Shown: positions 23,451-32,423 of the stretch, in pieces
Numbering within the stretch: position 1 is the stretch's first letter
Layout: each line of letters starts with the position of its first letter
Notes under the pieces: generated by a model
What the model was told of the DNA's origin: nothing
Databases searched by the model: none
Seen by the model: the letters and a program-made list of their open reading frames with translations, nothing else
Source: Rhizobium bangladeshense
GTDB lineage: Bacteria; Pseudomonadota; Alphaproteobacteria; Rhizobiales; Rhizobiaceae
Direction of reading: 5' to 3'
Assembly (NCBI RefSeq): GCF_001662075.1
Contig: NZ_LYPL01000004.1
Span: 310,001 to 374,000 of the forward strand
Length of the DNA: 64,000 bases
Made by a program: the position numbers and the translations under genes

Positions 23451-25634
23451 GTGAGGGGGCTTGAAATACGACAATACGCGCCCGCGTTAGCTACGGGTTT
23501 CGCGGGAACTGCTTTAGGAATGTCCGAACAGGAGCCTTATGGCGCACTGTTCATCGTGCTGGCCGCGCTTATGTTCATTGAACGGCGGCGGACTGCTGCA
23601 ACGGCTGCCTTGCTTTTGATCGCCGGTTGCGCCGTGATCCTGTTCATTTACGAGCCTCGCACAGCGTCGCTCACGCGCCCCTTTGCCTTTCTTCTGTCGG
23701 CTCTGGGGGCTTTCTGGCTGGTGAACATCTGGCGGAAGCAGGCCGACCTTCACCACAACCTGGTTGACGCGAGGCTGATCGTCGAGAGCATGCCCGGACT
23801 TGGCTGGGCCACCGACGCGCAGGGCAATTTCGTCTACATCAATCCAAGCGTCGTGGATTACGTCGGCAAGAGCACGGACGAGTTCAACGCCATCGGGCGG
23901 ACCGGGCTCGAGGCCGTGCATCCTGACGATGCCGATCGTGTAACCGAAGCCTGGCTCACCAGCATGCGGACTGGCACGCCATTTGAATCCGTTCATCGCA
24001 TCCGGCGGGCCGATGGCGACTACAGCTGGTTTCACGCCTACGGACGCCCTCATCGCAACCAAAGAGGCGAAATCCAGGGATGGTACGGCACCACAATTGA
24101 TGTCGACGAGAAACAGAAGGCACAGCAGCGGCTGGCCGACAGCGAGCGCCAGCTTCAAATCCTGATCGACACCATGCCAGTGATGATATGGTGCGCAGCC
24201 CCGACCGGAGAGCCGATTTACCAGAACCCCAAGTTGCTGGAGTATCTCGGCGCGAGCTTCGAGGAGATCAGGGACAACAACTTCGGGGTGGTTCATTCCG
24301 ACGACATGGCGGACTTCCAGGCAGTGTGGGCAGATTGCGTCAAGCAAAAGACGCCGCTCTCGATAATCTGCCGCCTGCGGTTCAACGACGGGACATATCG
24401 CTGGAACAGGGTGACCGCCGCCCCTCTCCTCGGCGAGAACGGCGAGATAATCCAGTGGTACGGGACCAACGTCGACATCGAGGAACTTCACCAGACGCAG
24501 GACGAACTGCGCTCGAATGCTGATCGACTGCGATTAATGCTGGACACCCTGCCCGCATTCGTCTGGTGCGCCAGCCCCGACGGCCAGCCAACGTATTTCA
24601 ACGAGCCGTTGATGAGGTACTCCGGCGTGACGCTGGAAGAGCTTCGGGGGGCCAATGGGTCAGGGTTCGCCCCGATGATCAGCAGCCTCGTCCATCCAGC
24701 CGACGCGCCTGTCTTGCGGGATCGTTTCGAACAGTCGTTCAGGTCCGGCGAGCCGATCGCGCTGAAATACCGCCACCGGCTGGCCGACGGTGGATACCAT
24801 CTCGTAGACTGCAGAGCCAGGGTTCTCCGTGACAGCCAGAGCCGGCTTTTTCAATGGTATGGGGTCATCGTCGATGTCGAGGATGAAACGCAGGCGCAGG
24901 CGCAGTTACAGAAGGCACAGCACCAACTAGAGTTGGCCACACGCGCCGCTAGTCTGTCCGAGCTATCCGCGTCGATTGCCCATGAAATCAGCCAGCCCTT
25001 GGTTGCGGTGCTCACGAACAGCCTCGCGACCGAGCGGTGGCTGGAGGCAACGCCGCCAAATTTCGAACGCGCCAGGAACAGCGCCAGGAAGGCCGCGGAG
25101 GCGGCGAACGACGCGTCAGAAGTCATCAGCAGGATCAAGGCGTTGTTTCGGCAGTCAGGCGCTGCAAAATCGCCCGGGAACCTCAACGGTATCATCGAAG
25201 AGGCCTGCATCCTGCTCCGGGAACGGATTGCGGCTTCGAAGTGCGATCTGCACACCGACCTCCAGCGAGACTTGCCCGATGCCGTATTCGACAAGGGCCT
25301 CATGCTCCAGGTACTCGTCAATCTCATCCAGAACGCCATGGATGCGATGGCGACGATGAACGGAGCAGCCAGGCTCCTGGAAATCCGATCGAAGCGAGAA
25401 GACGGGAACATCGTCGTGCATGTGCGCGACAGCGGCATCGGATTGAACGACACAGAGAAGATATTCGAACCCTTCTACACCACGAAACACAATGGGATGG
25501 GCATCGGCCTGTCCGTCTGCCGAAGCATTGTCCGAGCACATGAGGGAGCGCTGTGGGCGGCACCGTCTGAGCCTTCAGGCACAATATTCAGTTTTTCCCT
25601 TCCAATGGCCGGAGGAGAACCCGATGTACAGTGA
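23451..25634 (+). CDS. PAS-domain sensor histidine kinase with N-terminal membrane segment
   Basis: GTG start at 23451 after GGGAGAA; 727 residues. Two or three hydrophobic stretches lie in the first 100 residues, then three PAS domains (each closing with a WYG(T/V)xxDV(D/E) segment near 215, 340 and 475), a HisKA H-box (SASIAHEISQPLVAVLTNSL), and an HATPase with VLVNLIQNAMDA, RDSGIGL, FEPFYTTKHNGMGIGLSV. It overlaps the next regulator gene by 11 bases. It probably senses a small ligand or redox state and controls the divergent operon; the target is inference from position. Confidence 0.92.
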   Translation: MRGLEIRQYAPALATGFAGTALGMSEQEPYGALFIVLAALMFIERRRTAATAALLLIAGCAVILFIYEPRTASLTRPFAFLLSALGAFWLVNIWRKQADLHHNLVDARLIVESMPGLGWATDAQGNFVYINPSVVDYVGKSTDEFNAIGRTGLEAVHPDDADRVTEAWLTSMRTGTPFESVHRIRRADGDYSWFHAYGRPHRNQRGEIQGWYGTTIDVDEKQKAQQRLADSERQLQILIDTMPVMIWCAAPTGEPIYQNPKLLEYLGASFEEIRDNNFGVVHSDDMADFQAVWADCVKQKTPLSIICRLRFNDGTYRWNRVTAAPLLGENGEIIQWYGTNVDIEELHQTQDELRSNADRLRLMLDTLPAFVWCASPDGQPTYFNEPLMRYSGVTLEELRGANGSGFAPMISSLVHPADAPVLRDRFEQSFRSGEPIALKYRHRLADGGYHLVDCRARVLRDSQSRLFQWYGVIVDVEDETQAQAQLQKAQHQLELATRAASLSELSASIAHEISQPLVAVLTNSLATERWLEATPPNFERARNSARKAAEAANDASEVISRIKALFRQSGAAKSPGNLNGIIEEACILLRERIAASKCDLHTDLQRDLPDAVFDKGLMLQVLVNLIQNAMDAMATMNGAARLLEIRSKREDGNIVVHVRDSGIGLNDTEKIFEPFYTTKHNGMGIGLSVCRSIVRAHEGALWAAPSEPSGTIFSFSLPMAGGEPDVQ

Positions 25635-26262
25635 AGATCATGCAGTCTTCGTTATTGACGATGATAAGCGGGTCCGGGATGGACTTCGTGAATACCTGGA
25701 ATCATGGCGAATGAAGGTCGCAACGTTTGCGACCGGACGGGAATACCTCGATGCCCCGAAGCCCGATACCCCATCGTGCCTCGTTTTGGACGTGCGGCTT
25801 CCCGATTTTGACGGATTCGAACTGCATGCCGAGATGGCCGACCAGCCCCACCCTCCGATCATTTTTATAACAGGGCACGGGGATATTCCCATGACAGTGC
25901 GCGCCATGAAACTGGGCGCTGTCGATTTCCTTCAGAAACCATTCCGGGAGCACGACCTGCTCGCGGCGATAGGCACAGCGCTTGAGCGGGATGAGCTGGC
26001 TCGGCAAGACCGCGCGGCGCTACGTGAATTGCAGAGGAGGCTTGATTGCCTCTCTGCGCGGGAACGCGACGTTCTCCCGCTCGTTGTGAGTGGGCTGATG
26101 AATAAGCAAGGCGCGGCCAAACTCGGCATCAGCGAGATCACGTTCCAAATCCACAGGGGTAACATGATGCGCAAAATGCACGCGGATTCCTTGGCCGACC
26201 TGGTAAGGATCGCCGGCAAACTCAGCATACCGATTACCCATTCCCGATATGGAACCCAGTGA
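25624..26262 (+). CDS. FixJ/NarL-type response regulator
   Basis: Start at ATG 25624, inside the end of the kinase gene. The 212-residue protein has a receiver with VFVIDDDKRVRDG, phosphoacceptor Asp in LVLDVRLPDFDG, ITGHGD and QKPF, then a LuxR-type helix-turn-helix (LSARERDVLPLVVSGLMNKQ, GAAKLGISEITFQIHRGNMM). The RxxFixJ-like architecture and gene overlap mark it as partner of the upstream kinase. It should bind DNA as a dimer after phosphorylation. The nearest targets are the divergent hydrolase operon and its own promoter. Confidence 0.92.
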   Translation: MYSEDHAVFVIDDDKRVRDGLREYLESWRMKVATFATGREYLDAPKPDTPSCLVLDVRLPDFDGFELHAEMADQPHPPIIFITGHGDIPMTVRAMKLGAVDFLQKPFREHDLLAAIGTALERDELARQDRAALRELQRRLDCLSARERDVLPLVVSGLMNKQGAAKLGISEITFQIHRGNMMRKMHADSLADLVRIAGKLSIPITHSRYGTQ

Positions 26263-26643
26263 ATGATAGCGCATGCGAGCCGGACCTTTGCAATCGTGGA
26301 CGATGACAAGCGGGTTTTGGATGGTTTGCGTGAGCTTCTGGAATCCTTGGGCTATGCCGCCCGCACCTATCGGTCCCCGGCCGCCTTTTTGTCCAGCGGA
26401 GACCTTGCCGCATGCGATTGCGTGATTACCGACATCAAAATGGATTCGATGGACGGGTTCGAGCTGGAGAAGGCGGTGCGCGTCCACGAACCCGGAATGC
26501 CCATGATTCTGATGACAGGGCGCTCAGACATCGAGGACCAGGGCTACGCGGGCGCTGACGACCAGCGAGTATTCATGCGAAAGCCACTGAACAGCCAGGT
26601 TCTCTTGCCGGCTATCACGCGGCTTCTTGCTTTTCGCCGGTAG
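26263..26643 (+). CDS. Single-domain response regulator
   Basis: Starts at ATG 26263, immediately after the FixJ-type gene. It is a 126-residue stand-alone receiver: FAIVDDDKRVLDGLRELLES, phosphoacceptor in DCVITDIKMDSMDGFELE, ILMTGRSD, and the Lys in RVFMRKPLNSQ. There is no output domain. Such proteins act as phosphate sinks or relay partners. The frame ends inside the 3' end of the AraC gene on the other strand (29-base tail-to-tail overlap). Confidence 0.88.
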   Translation: MIAHASRTFAIVDDDKRVLDGLRELLESLGYAARTYRSPAAFLSSGDLAACDCVITDIKMDSMDGFELEKAVRVHEPGMPMILMTGRSDIEDQGYAGADDQRVFMRKPLNSQVLLPAITRLLAFRR

Positions 26644-27580
26644 GAGCAGAAGCAGGAGCGACCGGAGCAATCACCAAGTTTCTTCTGTATTCGCTTGGAA
26701 CGCACCCCATGAACTTCCTGAAGGTCTTGGTAAATGCCGCTTCGGACTGATACCCCATCCTCCGCGCAATCACCGATATTTTCTCGCCGTTCGCCTCGAT
26801 CTGCCGAGCAGCCTGATAAATCCGACACTCAGTGAGATAACCAAGCGGAGCCTGACCTACCATGGCTCTGAACCGAGCTGCAAAAGCGGATCGCGACATG
26901 CCGGCTTTACGCGCCAGCCGGTCAACCGTCCAGCTCATCTGGGGCTCCGGGTGGATGGCCTCTATTGCCAGCGACAGGTTCTTGTCTGCTACCGCAGCGA
27001 GCCATCCGGTTTTGGCGGTTGCCCGTTGCTCCGAATAAGCGCGAACCGCGTGAACGAAAAGAAGCTCGAACAGGCGTCTCACCACGGCATCCGATCCAAG
27101 TCCGGGCGCATCTACTTCCGCGGCCAGCAGCTCAAGCACGGCCTGGAATGCCCGGCTCCGGTTCTGCTCGGATTTCAGGTGAAGGAGCTTCGGCAACACT
27201 TGGAGCAACGGCCGGGCGTCCAGCCTGTCGATTTCGAAAAAGCCGCTGATGAAGGTCGTCGTCGTGCCGCCGCCGCCGAATTGAATCCGGTTGCCTAGCC
27301 TCAGTGCCTCGACATCGAGACAGTCCTCGATGCGCGAGCGCTCATGATCGTAGACGCGGTACGACTCGTCCCCAAACATGATGAAGACGTCGCCTGCTCG
27401 CAATGCCACAGGGTCTGGGTTGCCTCGCGTCGTCAGTATCCCCGATCCTCGCACTACGAGCACAAATTTTATCGAAGGGTCGCCGTTCGACACGACGCCC
27501 CATGGCGCTGTCGCGTCCAAGGTCGTGAACTTCGCCTTCCTGATCCGCATGGAGGAAAAGATGTCGCTCAATGGGTCCAA
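26615..27580 (-). CDS. AraC-family regulator with cupin sensor domain
   Basis: 321 residues. The N-terminal half is a cupin_6-type sensor (FTTLDATAPWGVVSNGDPSI with GDVFIMFGDESYRVYD). The C-terminal half has two helix-turn-helices: RLARKAGMSRSAFAARFRAM and VIARRMGYQSEAAFTKTFRK. The opening codon at 27580 is TTG (AGGAAC nearby); an ATG at 27550 is possible. It lies divergent, 103 bases from the four-gene oxidoreductase operon starting at 27684, which is its likely target. Confidence 0.88.
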   Translation of the reverse strand: MDPLSDIFSSMRIRKAKFTTLDATAPWGVVSNGDPSIKFVLVVRGSGILTTRGNPDPVALRAGDVFIMFGDESYRVYDHERSRIEDCLDVEALRLGNRIQFGGGGTTTTFISGFFEIDRLDARPLLQVLPKLLHLKSEQNRSRAFQAVLELLAAEVDAPGLGSDAVVRRLFELLFVHAVRAYSEQRATAKTGWLAAVADKNLSLAIEAIHPEPQMSWTVDRLARKAGMSRSAFAARFRAMVGQAPLGYLTECRIYQAARQIEANGEKISVIARRMGYQSEAAFTKTFRKFMGCVPSEYRRNLVIAPVAPASAPTGEKQEAA

Positions 27581-27683
27581 CTAAATGTTCCTATGATGGA
27601 CGATCGAGCCAAAACTTGGGACGATCGAGACTGAAGGCTCTTGGTATCCGTCGCTATATGGTGGGACGAAAAGGAGATTCCAA

Positions 27684-28136
27684 TTGCAGAACCGTCTCGC
27701 TCTAGCTGAAACCATCCGGACACTCAAAGCCAGGTACTGCCGTTACGTAGACACCCATATGTGGGTCGACCTCGCGGCGCTATTCGCCCGCAAACCAACT
27801 ATGCGTTTCGTCGGAGAGGATGGTGTCCTACTGGCGCAATTCGACGCCGTCGACGAATTCGTTGCTGTCACGAAGGCGTATCTCTCGGGCGTGAAGTCGA
27901 TCCATCAGGTCCATAACGACGAGATCGACATCGTATCGGAAAGCGAGATCAGCGCCGTCTGGTCTATGGAAGACTACCTGGTCTTCCCGGGCGGAAACGA
28001 CGGGCGGCCCGCATCCATGCACGGTTACGGCCACTATCACGAAACATGGCGGCTGGAAGACGGACAGTGGCGGTTGGCGCACCTGGAGCTTCGCCGGACA
28101 ATTCTTGAAATCAAGCCGAAGGAGAACGCGGCATGA
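27684..28136 (+). CDS. SnoaL-like / NTF2-fold protein
   Basis: Starts with TTG at 27684 after AAGGAGA. 150 residues: AETIRTLKARYCRYVDTHMW, DLAALFARKPTMRFVGEDG and a terminal GHYHETWRLEDGQWRLAHLE. This is the SnoaL_4 / scytalone-dehydratase-like fold used by small isomerases, cyclases and dehydratases, with hydrophobic pocket residues at the usual places. Its stop overlaps the next gene (ATGA), so it is translationally coupled to the oxidoreductases. Confidence 0.82.
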   Translation: MQNRLALAETIRTLKARYCRYVDTHMWVDLAALFARKPTMRFVGEDGVLLAQFDAVDEFVAVTKAYLSGVKSIHQVHNDEIDIVSESEISAVWSMEDYLVFPGGNDGRPASMHGYGHYHETWRLEDGQWRLAHLELRRTILEIKPKENAA

Positions 28137-29224
28137 CAAGCAATCCTATCAAAGTCGGCATCATCGGCGTCCACCCGGACAAGGGCTGGGCGACAACGGC
28201 CCATGTTCCGGCCCTGAAGGCTTTGCCGCAATTTCGCATCACGGCCATCAGCCACAACAAGCAGGAAATAGCGGATGCTTCGGCCCTGAAATTCGGGGCT
28301 GATCGCGGCTACGTCACTACCGACGAGTTGGTGAACGATCCGAACGTCGATCTCGTGGTTGTGACGGTAAAGGTCCCACATCACCTCGAGCTGGTGACGA
28401 AGGCGTTAGGGGCAGGCAAATCCATTTTCTCCGAATGGCCGCTCGGGATGAACCTGCGCGACGCCGAGGCGATGAATGCCCTCGCAAAGCAGAAAAACAA
28501 GTTCACCGCGATCGGACTTCAGACCCGCTCCGTGCCGGCCATTAGCTTCATCCGGGACTTGGTGAAAGACGGCTATGTCGGTGACGTCCTCTCTGTTTCG
28601 ATCATAGGCTCTGGCATCATATGGGGAGAGGAGATCAACGAGAGTTACCTCTATACTTTGGATATGACGAACGGTGCCTCGATGCTGCACGTTCCGTTTG
28701 CGCATACTCTGGACGCCACGCTCTTCGCTCTCGGGTCCAGATTAGCGTCCGTACGGGGAACGCTATCCAACAGTCGATCAATGGTCCGCGTAGCGGAGAC
28801 CGGGAAACAGGTCCCGTTCACGGCACCCGACCAGATCGTGGTCGGCGGCCTGCTGGAGAACGGCGCTGCCTTGAGCGCTCACTTCCGCGGTGGGCTCTCG
28901 CGGGGAACCAACTTTCATATAGAGATCAACGGCACCGCGGGAGACCTGATCCTGACGAGCCCCGTCGGCTACGTCGGCTTGGGCGGGTTTACTGTGCGGG
29001 GTGCCCGGGGAGATGAGCAGATGCACGAGCTGCAGGTGCCGCAGACCTACGATAGGCTCGGCATCGAGGACGGATTCAGCCAGAGCGTCGGCATCGCGTA
29101 TTCACGCATCGCATCGGACATGCTGGCTGGCACCCACCTCTCCCCCACATTTGAAGACGCCGTGAATTTGCACCGAGTGCTGGACGTCATCGGATCGGGC
29201 AACGGAGAGCGTTGCGATGTCTGA
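28133..29224 (+). CDS. Gfo/Idh/MocA-family oxidoreductase
   Basis: 363 residues with an N-terminal Rossmann domain (IKVGIIGVHPDKGWATTAHV), the EWP variant of the usual EKP motif (SIFSEWPLGMNLRDAEAM) and the C-terminal beta-sheet domain. Members oxidise or reduce sugar-like or cyclic substrates with NAD(P). The first glycine loop is GIIGVHPDKG, slightly longer than the usual GxGxxG, so cofactor preference may be altered. Overlaps both neighbours: 4 bases upstream, 8 bases downstream. Confidence 0.85.
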   Translation: MTSNPIKVGIIGVHPDKGWATTAHVPALKALPQFRITAISHNKQEIADASALKFGADRGYVTTDELVNDPNVDLVVVTVKVPHHLELVTKALGAGKSIFSEWPLGMNLRDAEAMNALAKQKNKFTAIGLQTRSVPAISFIRDLVKDGYVGDVLSVSIIGSGIIWGEEINESYLYTLDMTNGASMLHVPFAHTLDATLFALGSRLASVRGTLSNSRSMVRVAETGKQVPFTAPDQIVVGGLLENGAALSAHFRGGLSRGTNFHIEINGTAGDLILTSPVGYVGLGGFTVRGARGDEQMHELQVPQTYDRLGIEDGFSQSVGIAYSRIASDMLAGTHLSPTFEDAVNLHRVLDVIGSGNGERCDV

Positions 29225-30242
29225 GAAAATGCGGGCTCTCGTGGTCACGCGGCCAGGCGGACCGGAGGTCCTTGAGGTTCGAAATGTGGCCCGCCCCGGC
29301 CTTCGCGACGAGTATGACGTGATCATTCAGGTAAAGGCGGCGGGCATCAATCCCGCCGACTGGCAAAACCGGAAAAACGGCGCGGTCTACGACCTTGAAG
29401 ATGATGATCCTGCTTTACCGACGATCCTTGGGATCGACGGCGTCGGCATCGTGATGGAAGTCGGCGGGGAAGTGACCAATGTCCGGGTCGGCGATGAAGT
29501 CTGGTATGTGGACGGGGGCTATGCCGGCAACCCCGGCAGCTACGCCGAATATAAGGTGGTCCGGGGCGATTACGTGACGTTCAAGCCGGCCGGCATGGGC
29601 TTCGCAGAGGCGGCGGCATTGCCTGTTGTCGGGCTCACAGCATGCGAGGCCGTGTTCGACAAAGGGCAGGTCAGCAGTGGCGACCACGTCCTCGTCCACG
29701 GCGGCGCGGGCGGTCTCGGCCACATCGCGATACAGTATCTGGCCTCGATTGGAGCGAAGGTCGCGACAACCGTATCGAGCGAAGCCAAGGCGGAGCTCGT
29801 TCGAAAGCTCGGCGCTGAACTCGTCATCAACTATCGAACGCAGAACATCGAGGAAGCACTAGAGCACTGGAAAGGCGAGCCAGGCGCTGATGTCGTCTTC
29901 GACTTTGTCGGGCACGACAACTTCGCCAGAAGCTTCGCGCACACGGCAGCGTACGGCACGCTCGTAAACACCGTCGTCTCCGAGTGGCCTGCCGAAGGTA
30001 ACGGCCCTGCCGAATGGAAAAACCTCAATATCAGCTTCGTCAATATCGGACTGCCGCAGATCGGCCAGAACCATGGCCATCGACTTCGGCAGACGGCGAT
30101 CTTGAAGGAAATCGCTGAACTTGCCGATCGCGGTCGCCTGAAACCGCACATCGACCGGTTGGTGTCCTTCGACGGCGTCGCCGAGGCGCAACGCGCGCTG
30201 GAAGCGGGCGAAACCCTCGGCCGCCCCGTATTGGTTCTGTGA
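29217..30242 (+). CDS. MDR-family quinone/zinc-binding-type alcohol dehydrogenase
   Basis: 341 residues: GroES domain (VIIQVKAAGINPADWQNRKN, TILGIDGVGIVMEVGGE), nucleotide motif HVLVHGGAGGLGHIAIQYLA (GGxGxxG). No structural zinc cysteines are seen, so a quinone-reductase-like enzyme using NADPH. It is the third gene of the operon and overlaps the Gfo/Idh/MocA gene. Distinct from the other MDR gene in the window (14565); the two share only family motifs. Confidence 0.86.
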   Translation: MSEKMRALVVTRPGGPEVLEVRNVARPGLRDEYDVIIQVKAAGINPADWQNRKNGAVYDLEDDDPALPTILGIDGVGIVMEVGGEVTNVRVGDEVWYVDGGYAGNPGSYAEYKVVRGDYVTFKPAGMGFAEAAALPVVGLTACEAVFDKGQVSSGDHVLVHGGAGGLGHIAIQYLASIGAKVATTVSSEAKAELVRKLGAELVINYRTQNIEEALEHWKGEPGADVVFDFVGHDNFARSFAHTAAYGTLVNTVVSEWPAEGNGPAEWKNLNISFVNIGLPQIGQNHGHRLRQTAILKEIAELADRGRLKPHIDRLVSFDGVAEAQRALEAGETLGRPVLVL

Positions 30243-30312
30243 TGACAGATAGGACCTTCCCAGCCCGAACCCATGCCCATCTATGACAACTAGATTCACG
30301 GAAAGACCAACC

Positions 30313-31230
30313 ATGACCACAATGCTCCCATTTGGCGTTTCATCGACCGCAGCGGAAGTCCTCTCCGGTGTCGATCTGGTGGGAAAGAACATGATCGTGA
30401 CTGGCGGTGCCAGCGGGATCGGGATCGAAACCGTGAAAAGCCTTGCATCCGCGGGCGCAGCGGTGACCATTGCTGCGCGCAGACCAGAGGCGGCTGAGGA
30501 TGTCGCCCGATCGCTTCGGGCGCAGATGGGCAACCCCCAAATCGATGTGCGACAGCTCGACCTGGCGGATTTGCGATCTGTTCGAAACTTCGTCGCCGAT
30601 TGGGAAAAGCCGCTTCATGCCCTCGTTAACAACGCGGGCATCATGGCCCTCCCCGAACTCGAGCGGACCTCCGAGGGTTGCGAAATGCAGTTCGCGACCA
30701 ATTTTCTCGGGCACTTCGCCCTGACCACGGGCCTCCGCCGTCATCTCGCCGATGCCCAGGGTGCGCGCGTGGTTTCTGTAAGCTCGACGGGAAGCCTGTT
30801 CGGGCCGGTCTTCTGGGACGACCCGCATTTCCGTTTCATCCCCTACACACCACTCCTCGGGTACGCCCAATCAAAGACGGCCTGCATTCTTCTGTCCGTG
30901 GGCATCGCCAACCGCTGGAAATCGGACGGAATTGTCTCGAACGCGCTCAACCCGGGAGCCATAGCGACGAACCTCCAACGACACACAGGCGGACTCAGAA
31001 CACCTGAACATCTGCGCAAAACGCCCGAACAGGGTGCATCGACGTCCGTGATGCTCGCCGGGTCGCCCCTCGTCGAGGGTGTAAGCGGTCGGTACTTCGA
31101 CGATTGTCAGGTCGCCCCTGTTCTCCCTGGACGACCTGATGGCAAACTGGAAGGTGTGGCAGCTTACGCGCTGGACATGGAGAACGCGGATCGGCTGTGG
31201 CGTATGGCAACCGAACTGATCGGGGCATAA
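30313..31230 (+). CDS. Short-chain dehydrogenase/reductase (retinol-dehydrogenase-like)
   Basis: The ATG at 30313 has GGAAAG just upstream and starts the conserved domain sooner than 30283. 305 residues with VTGGASGIGIETVKSLASAG, LVNNAGIM, SSTGS, YAQSKTACILLS (YxxxK) and NPGAIATNLQRH. This is the extended-loop SDR subgroup often annotated as retinol/oxidoreductase-like. All catalytic residues are present. Last gene of the SnoaL/Gfo/MDR operon, with a 70-base gap. Confidence 0.88.
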   Translation: MTTMLPFGVSSTAAEVLSGVDLVGKNMIVTGGASGIGIETVKSLASAGAAVTIAARRPEAAEDVARSLRAQMGNPQIDVRQLDLADLRSVRNFVADWEKPLHALVNNAGIMALPELERTSEGCEMQFATNFLGHFALTTGLRRHLADAQGARVVSVSSTGSLFGPVFWDDPHFRFIPYTPLLGYAQSKTACILLSVGIANRWKSDGIVSNALNPGAIATNLQRHTGGLRTPEHLRKTPEQGASTSVMLAGSPLVEGVSGRYFDDCQVAPVLPGRPDGKLEGVAAYALDMENADRLWRMATELIGA

Positions 31231-31571
31231 ACAAGCGAATGTGAGTCAATGTGAATATGCGGGCGAGTGAGTTGGAAACTGCAACCCCAGATGCGCTTCC
31301 AGACTTCGTTCGCAGCCCTCACGTGCTCTGAGACGAACCCAGGGAAACTGCTCGTCTCCGAAGTTATCATCCATCCCTCGAATTCATCGCCGGGCAGCCA
31401 ACCGCGCGTATAGCCGTTGCTGATGCATGCCGGGGCGGTTGCAAGCTGTTCGCACAGCCGTTTACGATCCTTGAGCAGAGCATCGACGGTCGCGCGCGGA
31501 TCTCCTTCATGCCAGGCCATAGCTGCGTCGACGGGGTTGGATCCCGGTGTCGTATGACGTCCGGAAAGCAT
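31164..31571 (-). CDS. Small rhizobial hypothetical protein, tail possibly read-through
   Basis: The first 60 or so residues look real: DAAMAWHEGDPRATVDALLK and ISNGYTRGWLPGD resemble short rhizobial proteins I have seen with an AxAWHxGD...RGW pattern. After the EFEGW the sequence becomes less regular and overlaps the 3' end of the SDR gene by 67 bases. The original stop may have been lost. Function is unknown. Low confidence in the C-terminal half. Confidence 0.45.
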   Translation of the reverse strand: MLSGRHTTPGSNPVDAAMAWHEGDPRATVDALLKDRKRLCEQLATAPACISNGYTRGWLPGDEFEGWMITSETSSFPGFVSEHVRAANEVWKRIWGCSFQLTRPHIHIDSHSLVYAPISSVAIRHSRSAFSMSSA

Positions 31572-31779
31572 GTCGAATCCTCGTCAGTTTAGGGGGAGCT
31601 CGGAGACAATGTTGGGGCAGCGAAGCGGCCCATGCAACGGCGCGACAGCGCGCGCACCGAAAAGCTAGACACCAGAACGAGTCGTAGCAAAGGTTCGTTG
31701 AACGCTTAGCAGGTCACAAGCTGTAGGGCTAGAATTCACGGACCGCCCTCGACATCAGTAGGCGGACTCCAACGTAAGA

Positions 31780-32072
31780 TCAAAACGGCTCGGCCGGCTC
31801 GATGTCCGCCCTGCCCGAGATCACGACGATTCCTATATGCGGACTGATGCTCGCGACCATTGTTGCAAGATCGATACCGTTGAGACCGCCGGGCATGTCG
31901 ACGCCGGTGAAAACCGCTTCAACGTCGGTTCGGGAGCCAATAATGCCCACTGCTGCAAAACCGACGCAGCCTCAAGAACCTCAAAAACGACGTCCTTCAG
32001 CGCTTCCGCTTGTCTTCGTCGAGCCGCGCGGATGTCTATCGATGACGGCGAGCGTAGCGGTGAGATAGGCAA
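31780..32072 (-). pseudogene. Response-regulator receiver domain fragment, frameshifted
   Basis: The minus strand has ALKDVVFEVLEAA in one frame (to about 31965) and GFAAVGIIGSRTDVEAVFTG, VDMPGGLNGIDLATMVASIS and GIVVISGRADIEP in another (to the stop at 31780). Together these spell a CheY-like receiver: helix 1, strand 2, the phosphoacceptor region VFTGVDMPGG with the usual DVDMPG altered, then the ISGR loop. The N-terminal acidic pair is missing. One base change near 31965-31968 divides the frames. No Lys-Pro motif after the stop. Confidence 0.6.
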
Positions 32073-32215
32073 GAGGATCTAGGGAGGCATTGATTGACAG
32101 TGTCACCTCGGCACTGACACCGACGCATTATTGAGGGTGAGTCGGACTTCGGTCCGATGGTAGACAGCAATCTCTCTGTTAATTTCCATTCCGCTGAAAC
32201 CTTAAAACTCAGCAC

Positions 32216-32253
32216 GAAAAGGGTGTCTGTCCCTGATCCGGAGCACCCTTTTC
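32216..32253. terminator. Ten-base inverted repeat, possible bidirectional terminator
   Basis: GAAAAGGGTG (32216-32225) pairs perfectly with CACCCTTTTC (32244-32253) around an 18-base loop. The A-run on one side and T-run on the other give a stem followed by U's in both directions. It sits about 170 bases past the hemC stop, in the 350-base gap that otherwise holds no gene. The long loop lowers the odds of an efficient terminator. Confidence 0.4.
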
Positions 32254-32423
32254 AAACCTGGTTTCGGAGTCCGCAGGTGCGCGCCGACCGGGCGGCGTCA
32301 TATCGACCGTAGCGATCTTTGCGCGGTTTCTTCGTCCGTGTCTCAAATCAAAATCCCAAACTCAGGTCGATGTGGAACGAATCAATCTGCTCCCAACTCG
32401 AGTCGCGAATCACTGGTTCCCTG

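Noticed and set aside
23514..24491. A 325-codon minus frame
   Set aside because: Antisense to the three-PAS histidine kinase and lacking any motif.
32098..32120. Inverted repeat CAGTGTCA / TGACAC as an operator
   Set aside because: Short and imperfect, with alternative pairings; no gene start close by.
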